The notes under the pieces are model-generated. The model had not been told where the DNA came from. It worked only from the letters and a program-made list of their open reading frames with translations, and searched no databases. Positions 7,797 through 16,700 of a stretch of 64,000 bases of DNA are shown in pieces. This DNA comes from UBA11051 sp964390495. Its GTDB lineage: Bacteria > Armatimonadota > Zipacnadia > Zipacnadales > UBA11051. Position numbers and translations under genes: made by a program. Numbering within the stretch: position 1 is the stretch's first letter; each line of letters starts with the position of its first letter. Location of the stretch: positions 32,765-96,764 of the forward strand of contig CAYMIN010000014.1 in NCBI GenBank assembly GCA_964390495.1, in the 5' to 3' direction.

Positions 7797-8980
7797 ACCC
7801 AATAGCCGCACTCACACAGCTCTGCCGACGGATTGCCGTATGCGTTTCGAAGGGGCCTGCCGAGCGGTGCGGATGCCGTGCCTCCGCACTGCGAGACTGG
7901 CCCGCCGCCCTTGCTCATCGCTTCGTCCAAGCCTCCTCAGATACCATCCGCGTAGCTCGGGCTTCCAGCCCGAGTCGCCGTTGCAGTTTCCCCCTCCTCT
8001 CCGTTCCAGGAGGACAGGCATCCCTGCCTGTCCGCACCGCCGGCCTCTGCATGGCTGACCTCCTGCTCACGGTGGGGACAATTGCCATCCTGGCGGCGAT
8101 TCTGTTCCCGGTCTTCGCCCGCTCTTTGCTCAACATTACCCGCGTAGCTCGGATTTCCAGCCCGAGTCGCCGTTGCAGTTTTCCCCTCTCCCTGAGGGAG
8201 AGGGGAACAAAAGGGGTGAGGGCTAGCACCGCCGGCCTCTGTATGGCTGACCTCCTGCTCACGGTGGGGATAATTGCCATCCTGGCGGCGATTCTGTTCC
8301 CGGTCTTCGCCCGCGCTCGCGAGAAGGCCCGCGCCGCTACCTGCGTCGCCAACCTCGTCAACATCGGCCTGGCCTTGCGAACCTATGCTGCCGACAACGA
8401 CATGGGCTACCCGCCCAGAGACAATGATCTGGAGCCGCTGTGGCCGGTGTACTGGAGCCACTCACGCGAGGCCGCCCATTTCTTGTGTCCGAGCACCTCC
8501 GGGACAGGCATAAAGATGGGCACCATGCCGGGCGATGCGGAAAAGCCGCCCCCTCCGGTGCCGCCGGCTGAGCCGCCGCCGCCGCAGGAGCCGACATCCC
8601 TGGACACAACGCCTGGTGCTCCCGGCCGTCTTCCGGGCGGGGCCGAAATCGTCTTCTGCCAGCCACCTCCACCACCGCCGGGAGAGATGCCTCCACCGCC
8701 CCCAGCGCCGGCGGATATGATGCCGGAGGCCACGTTGCCGACGCCACCGTATTATGCCAATGAGGACGAGGCTGCCACCTGCTATTTCTATGTTAGCGGC
8801 TATCGCTACGACCAATTCACCCGCCGCATGCCGATATCCGGCGATCTGGGTCCCAACCGCCACAACGGACGCGGCAACGTGCTTTTCACCGACGGCTCGG
8901 TGCAGCCGTGGACGCCGGCGGATTACCTCCGAGCCGGCCTCGACCGCTACGTCTGGATGGACGGGATCACCGACCCGTAG
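7793..8980 (+). CDS. Prepilin-like protein whose 5' end carries inserted hairpin repeats and a duplicated N-terminal helix
   Basis: The frame is open from ATG 7793 (overlapping the upstream stop) for 395 residues, but only the last about 255 look like a normal prepilin: AGLCMADLLLTVGIIAI, FARAREKARAATC, NLVNIGLALRTYAADNDMG, a Pro-rich segment, and H-NGRGNVLFT-DG. The first about 140 residues are mostly translated hairpin repeat, and the helix AILAAILFPVFAR appears twice (around 8090 and 8280). The mature N-terminus would be LCMAD, with Asp at +5. GTG 8216, after AAAAGGG and 10 codons before the repeated helix core, is a plausible alternative start giving a normal-length leader. The stop TAG at 8978-8980 lies inside another repeat copy. 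Whether the long form is made is unclear. Confidence 0.65.
   Translation: MNPIAALTQLCRRIAVCVSKGPAERCGCRASALRDWPAALAHRFVQASSDTIRVARASSPSRRCSFPLLSVPGGQASLPVRTAGLCMADLLLTVGTIAILAAILFPVFARSLLNITRVARISSPSRRCSFPLSLRERGTKGVRASTAGLCMADLLLTVGIIAILAAILFPVFARAREKARAATCVANLVNIGLALRTYAADNDMGYPPRDNDLEPLWPVYWSHSREAAHFLCPSTSGTGIKMGTMPGDAEKPPPPVPPAEPPPPQEPTSLDTTPGAPGRLPGGAEIVFCQPPPPPPGEMPPPPPAPADMMPEATLPTPPYYANEDEAATCYFYVSGYRYDQFTRRMPISGDLGPNRHNGRGNVLFTDGSVQPWTPADYLRAGLDRYVWMDGITDP
7949..8314. repeat. Imperfect tandem duplication of hairpin repeat plus prepilin N-terminal coding segment
   Basis: Two copies start with CGCGTAGCTCGG, at 7949 and 8141, exactly 192 bp (64 codons) apart. Each runs from the hairpin (CTCGGGCTTCCAGCCCGAG in copy 1; one arm mutated in copy 2) through CCGAGTCGCCGTTGCAGTTT, then a filler that differs (gacaggcatccctgcctgtc in copy 1; a CTCTCCCTGAGGGAGAG hairpin in copy 2), then the prepilin segment GCATGGCTGACC..TTCGCCCGC. 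Copy 1 ends near 8122, where it diverges into unrelated bases. Confidence 0.75.
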
Positions 8981-9052
8981 CTCGGGCTTTCCAGCCCGCG
9001 AAGTTTCTTTAGTTCCCCCTTCCCTGGTAGGGAAGGGGGCCAGGGGGTTAGG
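8974..9052. repeat. Two hairpin repeats filling the gap between prepilin genes
   Basis: 8974-9001 is the CGTAGCTCGGGCTTTCCAGCCCG family; its TAG is the stop codon of the preceding gene. 9013-9052 is a second type: CCCCCTTCCCTG gta GGGAAGGGGG followed by CCAGGGGGTTAGG, related to CTCTCCCTGAGGGAGAG near 8186-8204. The purine-rich end of the second repeat is immediately before the next start and may provide its ribosome binding site. Confidence 0.6.
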
Positions 9053-9058
9053 CAATTG

Positions 9059-9622
9059 ATGAGACGACCACCTCGCAAGGGCTTCAGCGCCTTAGAGTTC
9101 GCCATGGTCATGCTCTTATTCATGGGCTTCACGGGTCTGGTGATGCTCTATGGCCGCGGGGCTAAGGACAAGGCCCGCGAGACCAACTGCCAGAGTAACC
9201 TCAAGCAGATTGCTATCGCGGCGGCGATGTATGCTGCCGACAACAACGGCTTCTGCCCGCGCACCGAACCTCTCGTGGGCATCACGCCCTATACCAAGAA
9301 CCTCCAGCTATTCCGCTGCGCGGCTGAAAACGACAGACGCAAGGCCGACGGCAATCAAGCTGATGTTAGCGATGCGGACCGCGCAATCGGCGCCGGTTTC
9401 ATCCTAGTGGATAGTGGCTGGGAGCAGGTTCATTACTTCATGGTCCCCGGCTTGTCCAATGATGACCGTCCGGACACGATACTCGTCTACGACGATGTTC
9501 CGGACCGGCACACCAGCAAATCGTTCAACATGGTACGCCTCGATGCCTCGGCAAGGAAGCTGCCGGCGGACCGCTGGCCCGGCCCACCCCGGCAAATCAA
9601 GGAGGCCCCTGATGAGAAATAG
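9059..9622 (+). CDS. Prepilin-like protein with degenerate H-X9-DG motif
   Basis: 187 residues from ATG 9059 (an in-frame TTG at 9056 is less likely). The leader RKG|FSALEFAMVMLLFMGF has Glu at +5 and is followed by DKARETNCQSNLKQIAIAAAMYAADNNGF split over two helices, the most canonical copy of this block here. The C-terminal motif has drifted: H-TSKSFNMVRL-DA has ten spacer residues and Ala for Gly. The start lies 6 nt after the GGGGGTTAGG end of a repeat, which may act as ribosome site. It overlaps the next gene by 11 bp. Confidence 0.75.
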   Translation: MRRPPRKGFSALEFAMVMLLFMGFTGLVMLYGRGAKDKARETNCQSNLKQIAIAAAMYAADNNGFCPRTEPLVGITPYTKNLQLFRCAAENDRRKADGNQADVSDADRAIGAGFILVDSGWEQVHYFMVPGLSNDDRPDTILVYDDVPDRHTSKSFNMVRLDASARKLPADRWPGPPRQIKEAPDEK

Positions 9623-10145
9623 AGCCGGTTTTACGCTGATAGAACTGCTGGTGGTCATTGCTATAATCGCGATCATGGCCGCCACACTGATGCCTTCGTA
9701 CTCGACCACCAACGATCGCAGCCGGGTGGCCGAGTGCGACTCCAACATGACCGCCATCTATCTGGGGGTCCAGATGTGGGTCGAGGACCATGGCCGGCGA
9801 CCTGAGAGCCTCCAGCAGCTTTACGAGAAGGGCTATCTCAGCGATGACTCGATGCTGCGCTGCTGCAAGACCGGGGCGGAGTACTACTACGATGCGAAGG
9901 CCGCCAAAGCGGAGATAATGTGCGCCTGCGTGCACCCGGACACCGAGCCCGGCCGGCGCCCCCATTCCTTCAGGCAGTCTTACGTGGCGCTGCTGGGCGG
10001 CGGCAAGCTGGTCGAGATCGGCCGCAAGACCGGCTCCTTGCCCGACTACGGCGTGAAGCCCCAGGAGAGCAAGCCCTCCGACGAAGACGGCATGGGGCCA
10101 GGGCCTCCTCCGCCAGGGCTTCCTCCCCCGCCTCCGGCTCCGTAG
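9612..10145 (+). CDS. Prepilin-like protein (canonical FTLIELLVV leader), Pro-rich C-terminus
   Basis: 177 residues from ATG 9612, behind AAGGAGGCCC inside the end of the previous gene. The leader MRNRAG|FTLIELLVVIAI is the classical type IV prepilin sequence with Glu at +5, so of all pilins in the operon this is the best candidate for the main fibre subunit. The middle contains WVEDHGRRPESLQQLYEKGYL, similar to the TxxP..L..L...G.. helix of GspG-like proteins, then paired cysteines (CC and CACV). The end is a run of Pro and Gly. It closes the operon; the stop is 6 bp from the convergent heparinase-like gene. Confidence 0.8.
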   Translation: MRNRAGFTLIELLVVIAIIAIMAATLMPSYSTTNDRSRVAECDSNMTAIYLGVQMWVEDHGRRPESLQQLYEKGYLSDDSMLRCCKTGAEYYYDAKAAKAEIMCACVHPDTEPGRRPHSFRQSYVALLGGGKLVEIGRKTGSLPDYGVKPQESKPSDEDGMGPGPPPPGLPPPPPAP

Positions 10146-10151
10146 CCCTGC

Positions 10152-12989
10152 TTACGGCTTCATTTCCACCCAGGCGGAGTTGAGGATGAACACGTGGTCG
10201 CACTCGCTGGCCGGGTAGTCGCGCACCGTAATCGAGTTGACCGTAGTTGACTCGATTTCATATCCGGTATCGGCTGCCAGCAGGTACGCCCCGGCGGCTG
10301 CCACCTGCTCCGGCACCGAGTCCTCCAGGTGATACGTGCGGTCCTCGACCGAGGCTACTTTCAGGGCGATGGTGGCTTGCGGCAGCTCGATCTCGGTTGC
10401 GCCGCAGCTCAACCGGGTGCCGTCCAGCAGATACGCCTGCAGCACCTCCCCCTCGCGCGACAGCGAGACGAAGCCGAAATGGCCGCTCATGGTAACCGGC
10501 CCGTAGCGGTGCTCGTCTTCATCAGGGCACGATATGATATAGTCGCTGCGGTCGCCCAATTCCACCACCACGGCCAGCGCCCCGGTTTCCTCCTCAAGCT
10601 CCAGCAGGCGCGCGGATTGCACGGGTGAGGCCTCGCCCTGGTATGGCACCATGACCGCGGCATAGTCGCTCTTGAGGCGGTCCTGGCCGGCGGCCTCAGC
10701 GGTGCGTTCGGCGAATATCTGCTGGATCGGCGGGGCGTTGAGCTCGCTGCCGCGGTCGCTGCGCCAGCCGGGCGCATCGGCTATCAGCAGCCGATGAATC
10801 GGGCTCACCACCGTCAGGTCCATGTTGATATCCTGGTACGTCCAGGTGCAGGTGAAGGGGCCGGCCGGCTCGCTGCCGCGCAGGTTGCTCAGCCACTTGA
10901 TCTCGTCGCCGACCGGCTGCGGCGGCGGTGCGGTCAGGTCAATCAGCTCGCCGTTGCACTGGAATCCGTACTGGTGCAGCTTGCCGCCGTTGACGCGGAA
11001 GAAGTCCACGGTGTAGGTGCCGCCCTCCGGCAGTTGTACCAGCGCGCAGGTCCGCTGGTAGCGGTCGCACTGGTCGTAGGCGTTGGCGCGGGCCTGGGTG
11101 ACCTCGATGCCGGGAGCCGTACCGAACAGCTCCAGAGTCGAATGGCGGTCTTGCCTCTGCTGGTTGGCACCGTCCACGGTCACGATGTTATGAGCAAGCG
11201 TGCTGCCGGTCCAGGCGTTGCGCGGATCGTCCCAAATGTAGCCGCGGTCCGAGGCGATCTCCTGGCCGAAAGCGTAGTAGAGGATGCCCAAGGTGTCCTG
11301 GTGGCGGTGACCGTGGTAAGCGTAGCCGTTGAGGTACAGGGCGTGTTGGCCATACGGGTCGCCGGCCCGCATGACGCTGACATGCCAGCCCGGGAACCAC
11401 TCGGAATGCAGCGGCAGCGGGGCTTCGGCCTCGGCCTGCATGTCCGGGTCGCGGTACCACAGTGCATACTCGCTGCCGCGCTCCGCCAGCTTGGCGTTCT
11501 GTACCGTCTCCAGCAGGCCGGCGTAGTCTGGGCTATAGCGGTCGGCCAGAATCTCCACGTAAGCCGCGCTTAGCCCGGCTCCGTGGCTAGTGTCGCCGAT
11601 GCAGGGGTAGCGTTTGTGCGGCCCCAGCATCCGCACCATGCTCTCCAACGCCAGCCGGTAGCGCCCCACGTGTTCGAAGGGATTGAGGTTGTCAAACCGT
11701 TCGCCCGCCTCCGGCTGGTAGCCCTCCGGATCGGAGTAGCCCCGTAGTATTTCCGGTATGTCGCGCATCATCCCCAGGTGCATAGCCGAATACGAAGGCG
11801 ATTCCTTGCAGAAGCCGTCGAAGTGGAAGCAGCGGGTCATCAGTTGCTCGAAGCCGTCCAGGGCCCGGCGGGCACCGGCAGGGCGACCGAACATGATCCC
11901 CGTAGCCGCGCTCAGGGCCCGCCCGCGGCCGGATTTGTTATTGATGTCCTTCCAGTACTCGCTGTCCGTGGTGCCGGCCAGGATCAGGTCCTCGACGATC
12001 CGCTTGTCCATCTCCGGCGTAATTACCGGCCTACCGTCCTCATACTTCGCGGCGCGGATTAGGTCATAGGCGACCGTGCAACCGAGTATATAGCCGCCGT
12101 CGCTGCCACTGCAGCCGTAGCGGCCCGCGCCCCAGAAGCCGTTGCAGAGAGTCGCATTATCCTTGGATTGATGCCGATTGAAGGGGTCTATGATAACTTC
12201 CTTGGGAAACTTGCCACCGCGACCGTATTTGCCCAGGTTGGCAGCGGCCTCACCGGGCGGACAGTCGGCATAGGTGCCGTTGTAGGAGTGAAACAGCCAG
12301 TTCGGGTAACAGTGGGCGGCGCGGTCCAGGATCCAGGCACAGCGCTCGGCATACTCCACCTTGCCGGTGACGGCGTACAGCTTCGCCAGCGGCAGGATCT
12401 TGGCCATACACCAGCCCGACTTCTTCGACCTGATGATGCCGCTCCAACTAGTGTGAACCGGCCACGAGACCCACTTGAAGGCATACTTGTTGGGCGCTTC
12501 ATCCGGGTGCGCCCGCTCGGCCTCGGTCTCGTAGTAGGTGAAGGTCTGCCCCATCTTACGGCACGTCATCGAGCCGGTTTCCGGGTATTCGGGGTTGGGA
12601 TAGACGGTGCCGCAGTATTTGCAGACCAGCTTGTCCGGGTCCTTGACGTCCCATCTGTAGAGGCCACACTCGCCCATCGAGGACTGCTTGCCGACACATG
12701 CCGGGCAGTTCTGACCGTATTCGGGCCAGTTGGTCAGCTCCGGGATCATCTCCTCGAAGAACTGCCGGTCCTGCTCCATGGCGTAGGCGACGGAGTTCTC
12801 CCAACTGCGCACGATGTCCTGGGCCCATTTGTAGCGCTTGACGTTCTCGCGGGCGGTGGCGACGTCAGCGGCCTTATAGAGGGTGCAAGGCTCGCAGAGG
12901 GCAACCGCCACTTGAGCCACCGCCACCAGTATCATCAATCCGCACAGCCCCCGATACCACCAGCCATCAAGACAGCTAAGCTCAGACAT
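10152..12989 (-). CDS. Heparinase II/III-like polysaccharide lyase with Cys-rich insertion
   Basis: 945 residues from ATG 12989, preceded by GGAGGCGAGG; the frame stays open about 530 bp further upstream but that part is repeat sequence. Residues 13-31 form a signal or anchor helix. An alpha-helical barrel occupies roughly 150-560, then the heparinase II/III signature: GHRHQDTLGILYYAFG (His/Asp), RGYIWDDPRN and AHNIVTVDG, followed by a beta-sandwich. The family cleaves acidic polysaccharides such as heparin or alginate by beta-elimination. Unusual is CPAC (95-98), C108, CKYC (123-126), C143 before the barrel, which looks like a zinc ribbon. The protein is larger than most family members (600-750). 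Confidence 0.8.
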   Translation of the reverse strand: MSELSCLDGWWYRGLCGLMILVAVAQVAVALCEPCTLYKAADVATARENVKRYKWAQDIVRSWENSVAYAMEQDRQFFEEMIPELTNWPEYGQNCPACVGKQSSMGECGLYRWDVKDPDKLVCKYCGTVYPNPEYPETGSMTCRKMGQTFTYYETEAERAHPDEAPNKYAFKWVSWPVHTSWSGIIRSKKSGWCMAKILPLAKLYAVTGKVEYAERCAWILDRAAHCYPNWLFHSYNGTYADCPPGEAAANLGKYGRGGKFPKEVIIDPFNRHQSKDNATLCNGFWGAGRYGCSGSDGGYILGCTVAYDLIRAAKYEDGRPVITPEMDKRIVEDLILAGTTDSEYWKDINNKSGRGRALSAATGIMFGRPAGARRALDGFEQLMTRCFHFDGFCKESPSYSAMHLGMMRDIPEILRGYSDPEGYQPEAGERFDNLNPFEHVGRYRLALESMVRMLGPHKRYPCIGDTSHGAGLSAAYVEILADRYSPDYAGLLETVQNAKLAERGSEYALWYRDPDMQAEAEAPLPLHSEWFPGWHVSVMRAGDPYGQHALYLNGYAYHGHRHQDTLGILYYAFGQEIASDRGYIWDDPRNAWTGSTLAHNIVTVDGANQQRQDRHSTLELFGTAPGIEVTQARANAYDQCDRYQRTCALVQLPEGGTYTVDFFRVNGGKLHQYGFQCNGELIDLTAPPPQPVGDEIKWLSNLRGSEPAGPFTCTWTYQDINMDLTVVSPIHRLLIADAPGWRSDRGSELNAPPIQQIFAERTAEAAGQDRLKSDYAAVMVPYQGEASPVQSARLLELEEETGALAVVVELGDRSDYIISCPDEDEHRYGPVTMSGHFGFVSLSREGEVLQAYLLDGTRLSCGATEIELPQATIALKVASVEDRTYHLEDSVPEQVAAAGAYLLAADTGYEIESTTVNSITVRDYPASECDHVFILNSAWVEMKP

Positions 12990-13107
12990 ATTCCTCGCCT
13001 CCGAAAGGCGTATTCGGGCCGCTAGTCGAGGAGTATTTCGCCGTGGGATGGTACTTACCTTTGAGGAGTGAGAACTGTCTGCCGTGGCACAGCTTCGGAC
13101 GAGAGGC

Positions 13108-13427
13108 ACGGGCGCATGCCATGCGCCCCTACAAAGGCGATGTGCTTGGTATGGGTACAGCCGGCGTCTGGGCAATGCGGGTGACGGCCTCGGGCTGGAA
13201 GCCCGAGCTACGCGAGAATTGGTGTAGGGGCGCACGGCGTGCGCCCCACGATCTGTCCCCGCAGCAAGGCGTGGTGACCACGCCCCCAGGAATACCGATG
13301 CCGTCGCAGGGGCGCAATTGACTGCGCCCAATCCCGTAAGCCCGTGCCGCCTACTCGCGCCGAAGTCGCCGATGCGGCCGCTCGCCAGCGGCCATGGCAG
13401 GGCGCGATAAATCGCGCCCCTACGACG
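13108..13427. repeat. Cluster of GGGCGC..GCGCCC(CTAC) hairpin repeats
   Basis: The gap between the heparinase-like gene and the efflux operon (12990-13452) holds no gene. It carries at least four inverted repeats of the form GGGCGCxxxxxxGCGCCCCTAC: near 13108-13130, 13222-13246 (opposite orientation), 13303-13326 and 13403-13426. A member of the CTCGGGCTTCCAGCCCGAG family, inverted, lies at about 13188-13214. Spacings are irregular and there are no unique spacers, so this is not a CRISPR. It probably also separates the two transcription units. Confidence 0.65.
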
Positions 13428-13452
13428 ACATGAGAGGCTGTTGACGCCGTCG

Positions 13453-13776
13453 TTAGGCGAGCTGGCTGCCCTGCAGCTTGAAGGCCGCGAAACCGGGGCG
13501 CTTGTGGTACTCCTCGGCAATGATCTGCTCGGCGCCCGCGATTACCTCGGCGGCCGCGGTCTCGTCGGGGAGGGCGACGAAAATGATCGTGTTGGTGCCC
13601 GGCCAAATAGCCGTGCCTTCGTGGCGGCCGGTCACACCCACCCCCGATACTCCGCCGAAACGGGTATAGCCCGGCACCTCCAGCTCGTCGAGAAGCTCAC
13701 CGAGCCGCTGGGCGAACAAGGTCTCGCAGATCATCACCAAGAATACCCGGTCTTCCGAAGATTCCCCATGTGTCAT
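13453..13776 (-). CDS. PII-like transporter-associated protein (PG0541 type)
   Basis: A 107-residue cytoplasmic protein with a ferredoxin-like, PII-type layout: beta strand VFLVMICETLF, helix, GYTRFGGVSGVGVTGRHEGTA (the flexible loop region), strand NTIIFVALPD, helix AAAEVIAGAEQIIAEEY. Small PII-like proteins of the PG0541 kind are found beside RND efflux genes. They are thought to sense a nucleotide or metal and act on the transporter, though no ligand is established for this one. It is the last gene of the efflux operon, 16 bp after the RND gene, with its own GGCGGGAG site. Family assignment rests on length, predicted fold and context. Confidence 0.6.
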   Translation of the reverse strand: MTHGESSEDRVFLVMICETLFAQRLGELLDELEVPGYTRFGGVSGVGVTGRHEGTAIWPGTNTIIFVALPDETAAAEVIAGAEQIIAEEYHKRPGFAAFKLQGSQLA

Positions 13777-13792
13777 GGCTCCCGCCGCCTCC

Positions 13793-16700
13793 TTACTGCC
13801 GTGCTCCGGACAGGTGAAGCAACCTACTAAGCCAGGCCCCGACCTGCTCAGACAGGCTATAGGCTACCGGCACCACAAACAGCGTCAGGAAGGTGGAAGT
13901 GAGCAGCCCGCCGATGACGGTGATGGCCAGAGGCTGCCACATCTCGGACCCGGCCCGCAGCGCCAACGCCAGAGGGACCATCGCAAAGAGAGTGGCCATA
14001 GCGGTCATCAGGATGGGCCGAAGCCGCACGCCGCCGCCCTCGATGATCGCCTCTCGCAAAGCCATCCCGCGGGCCCTGAGTATAGTGATCATCTGGACCA
14101 GCAGGATGGAATTGCTGACCACGATGCCGGTCAGCATCAAAATGCCGAGCAGGACCATGATGCTGATACTGGTGTTGGTAAGCAGCAGCGCTGTGAAGAC
14201 ACCGATGACCTCCAAAGGGATGGCCAACATAATCGTGAAGGGGTGAATGAGTGACTCAAAGAGGGAGGCGAGGATGATATAGATGAACATTACGCCGATG
14301 ACCAGGGCCAGTCCCATGCCCGAGAAGGCTTCCTCGCGGTTCTCTTCAGAGCCGCCGAACTCATAGCGGTAGCCTTCGGGCCACGCGATCGTCCCCATCC
14401 GTTGATTGACATCGGCGACGATCTCGCTGAGGGCGCGCCCTGACGTGTTGCCCTCGATGTTGAGGCAGCGGCGGCGCTCATCGCGGCTTATCTGGGTGGG
14501 GCCGCGGGTGGCATGTACGCCGGCGACCTGGGTGAAGGGCACTACCGCGCCCGAGGGGCTCACCAAATCGGTTTGCTTGACGGTCTCGATCCATTCCCGG
14601 TCCGCCGCCTTGGCGCGCACGGTGATGTCATACTCCTTGCCGGCCTCGCGATACTTGGTCAGCTCCTCGGTGCCACGCACGAGGGTCTGCAGCGTATGAG
14701 CGATACCGCCGGCCGTCAGTCCCAAGCGCCCGGCCTTGGTTCGGTCCACGACTACCTGGTACTCGGGACTGCCCGCTTCCCAGTCCAGACGCAAGTCGGA
14801 GAGGCCCGGTATGTCCCTCAGCTTGCCAAGAGCCTCCTGCCCCAGGCGGTTGAGAACCGCCAGATCGTCACCGGTGACAGTAATCTCCATGTCGGCTCCC
14901 ATGCTGGGGCCCATGCTCTGCTCGAAACGATAGACGATCCCGGGAACCCCGGCCAAGAACTCGCGCAGCTCGGCCTTGATCTCGTCGGTAGAGCGCTGGC
15001 GCTCTTGACGGTCCACCAGGGTGGCCTGGAAGGTGGCCGTACGAGCGCCCGAAACCCCGCCGCGCAGTGACTGCATCCCGCCCTCGCTCTCGCCCAGCGA
15101 CACCTCCATATTCTCCAACTCCGGAATCTGCAAGAAAACGTCCTCGATCTGCAGAGCCACCTCGTTGGTATGCTCCACCGAGGCGCCGATCGCGGTCTCC
15201 ACGATCAGTTGGATCTCTCCCCGGTCCATGCTAGGGAAGAACTCGAAGCCCACCAACGTCACCATCATCAGACTAGCCACGAACAGGCCGGCGGCGCTGG
15301 CGGTGACGATGGCGCGATGATTGAGGCAGTAGCCGACGGCCCGCCGATACCAAGCTGCCACCGCACTAAAACCACGGTTGAAGGCAGCAGTCAGGCCCAC
15401 GAGAACGCCCCGCTTGTCCTGGCCCGCCTCGGCCTCTTCATAAGCGACCGACATCAGCCGCGTAGTCAGCATCGGGATAGCGGTAAGCGCCACAATCATA
15501 GAGGCGAAAAGCCCGAACATGACCACCAAGGCCATGGGCGTGAAGAGCGTGGAAACCAGGCCGCCGACGAACATCAGCGGGAAGAATACGCACATGGTGG
15601 TGACGGTGACGGCGACAATCGCCATAGCCAACTCGCCGGTGGCACTGACGGCTGCCTCCACCACCGGCTCGCCGGCCTCGACATGCCGGTAGATGTTCTC
15701 CAGCACCACCACCGAGTCGTCAACGATCCTACCGATGGCCAGCACCAGGCCGCCCATAGTGATGATGTTGAGGGTCATGTCGTTGAAGTACATCAGGCCG
15801 AAGGTGGCCAGCACCGACAAAGGAATCGAGATGCCGGCAATCAGCGTCCCGCGCAGGGTCGCCAGGAACAGGAAGATTATCAGCATAGCCAGCGCAGCGC
15901 CCTCAATGGCGACCCCGTAGAGGTTGTGAAGCGCGTCCTGGATGAACTTGGCCTGGTCCCAGGTGGCGGTCAGCTCCAACCCCGGCGGCAGCTTTTGCGG
16001 CAGAGTCTCCATGGCCTTGCGTACCCGCTCCGACACCTCCACGGTGTTGGCGGTGCTCTCCTTGACGATGGACAAGCTGACACAGGGCTTGCCATTGACG
16101 CGGGCGTAGCTGCGCACCTGCTTGTGGGTATCCTTGACCGTGGCCAGGTCGCGGAGGTAAACCGGAACGCCGTTGCGAGTGGCGACCACGATGTCAGCGA
16201 TGTCGGCGACCCGCGCAAATTCGCCCACCACGCGAATCGTGAACTCGCGCGGGCCCTCGGTAGTAAAGCCGATGGGAACGTTGAGGTTCTCGCTGGAGAG
16301 CGCATTCTCCACCTGCGTTACCGGGAGCTGATAGGCGCGCAATCGTTCCCGGTCCACTTCGACGAGAATCTCCCGCTGCAGGCCTCCGTAGATATTCGCC
16401 GCGGCGACACCGGCGAGCTTCTCCAGTTCGGGTTTGACCGCATCGTCGGCGATCTCGCGCAGCCGCCGCATGTCGTCCATGCCGGTTACAGCCACCGTCA
16501 GGACAGGCATCATGGTACTGGGGTCCACCTTCATAATCACGGGCCGAGTGACACCTTCGGGCAGGTTGTCAATGACGGCGTCCACCTTCTCGCGAGCGTC
16601 AAAAGCGCCCCAGTCCGTATCTTTGCCCCAGTCGAACTCGATCGTGACCGCCGAAAGGCCCTCGGTCGAGATCGAGCTGATGCTCTCGAGGTCCTCAACC

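Noticed and set aside
12168..13025. A long + strand open frame opposite the heparinase-like gene
   Set aside because: It is antisense to a protein with clear family motifs, has no domain of its own and no ribosome site; GC-rich third positions create it.
13108..13427. Possible CRISPR array
   Set aside because: Repeats are palindromic, irregularly spaced and in both orientations, with no unit-length spacers and no cas genes nearby.
12990..13520. N-terminal extension of the heparinase-like frame
   Set aside because: The extra residues are translated hairpin repeats; the start at 12989 has a ribosome site and a signal segment.
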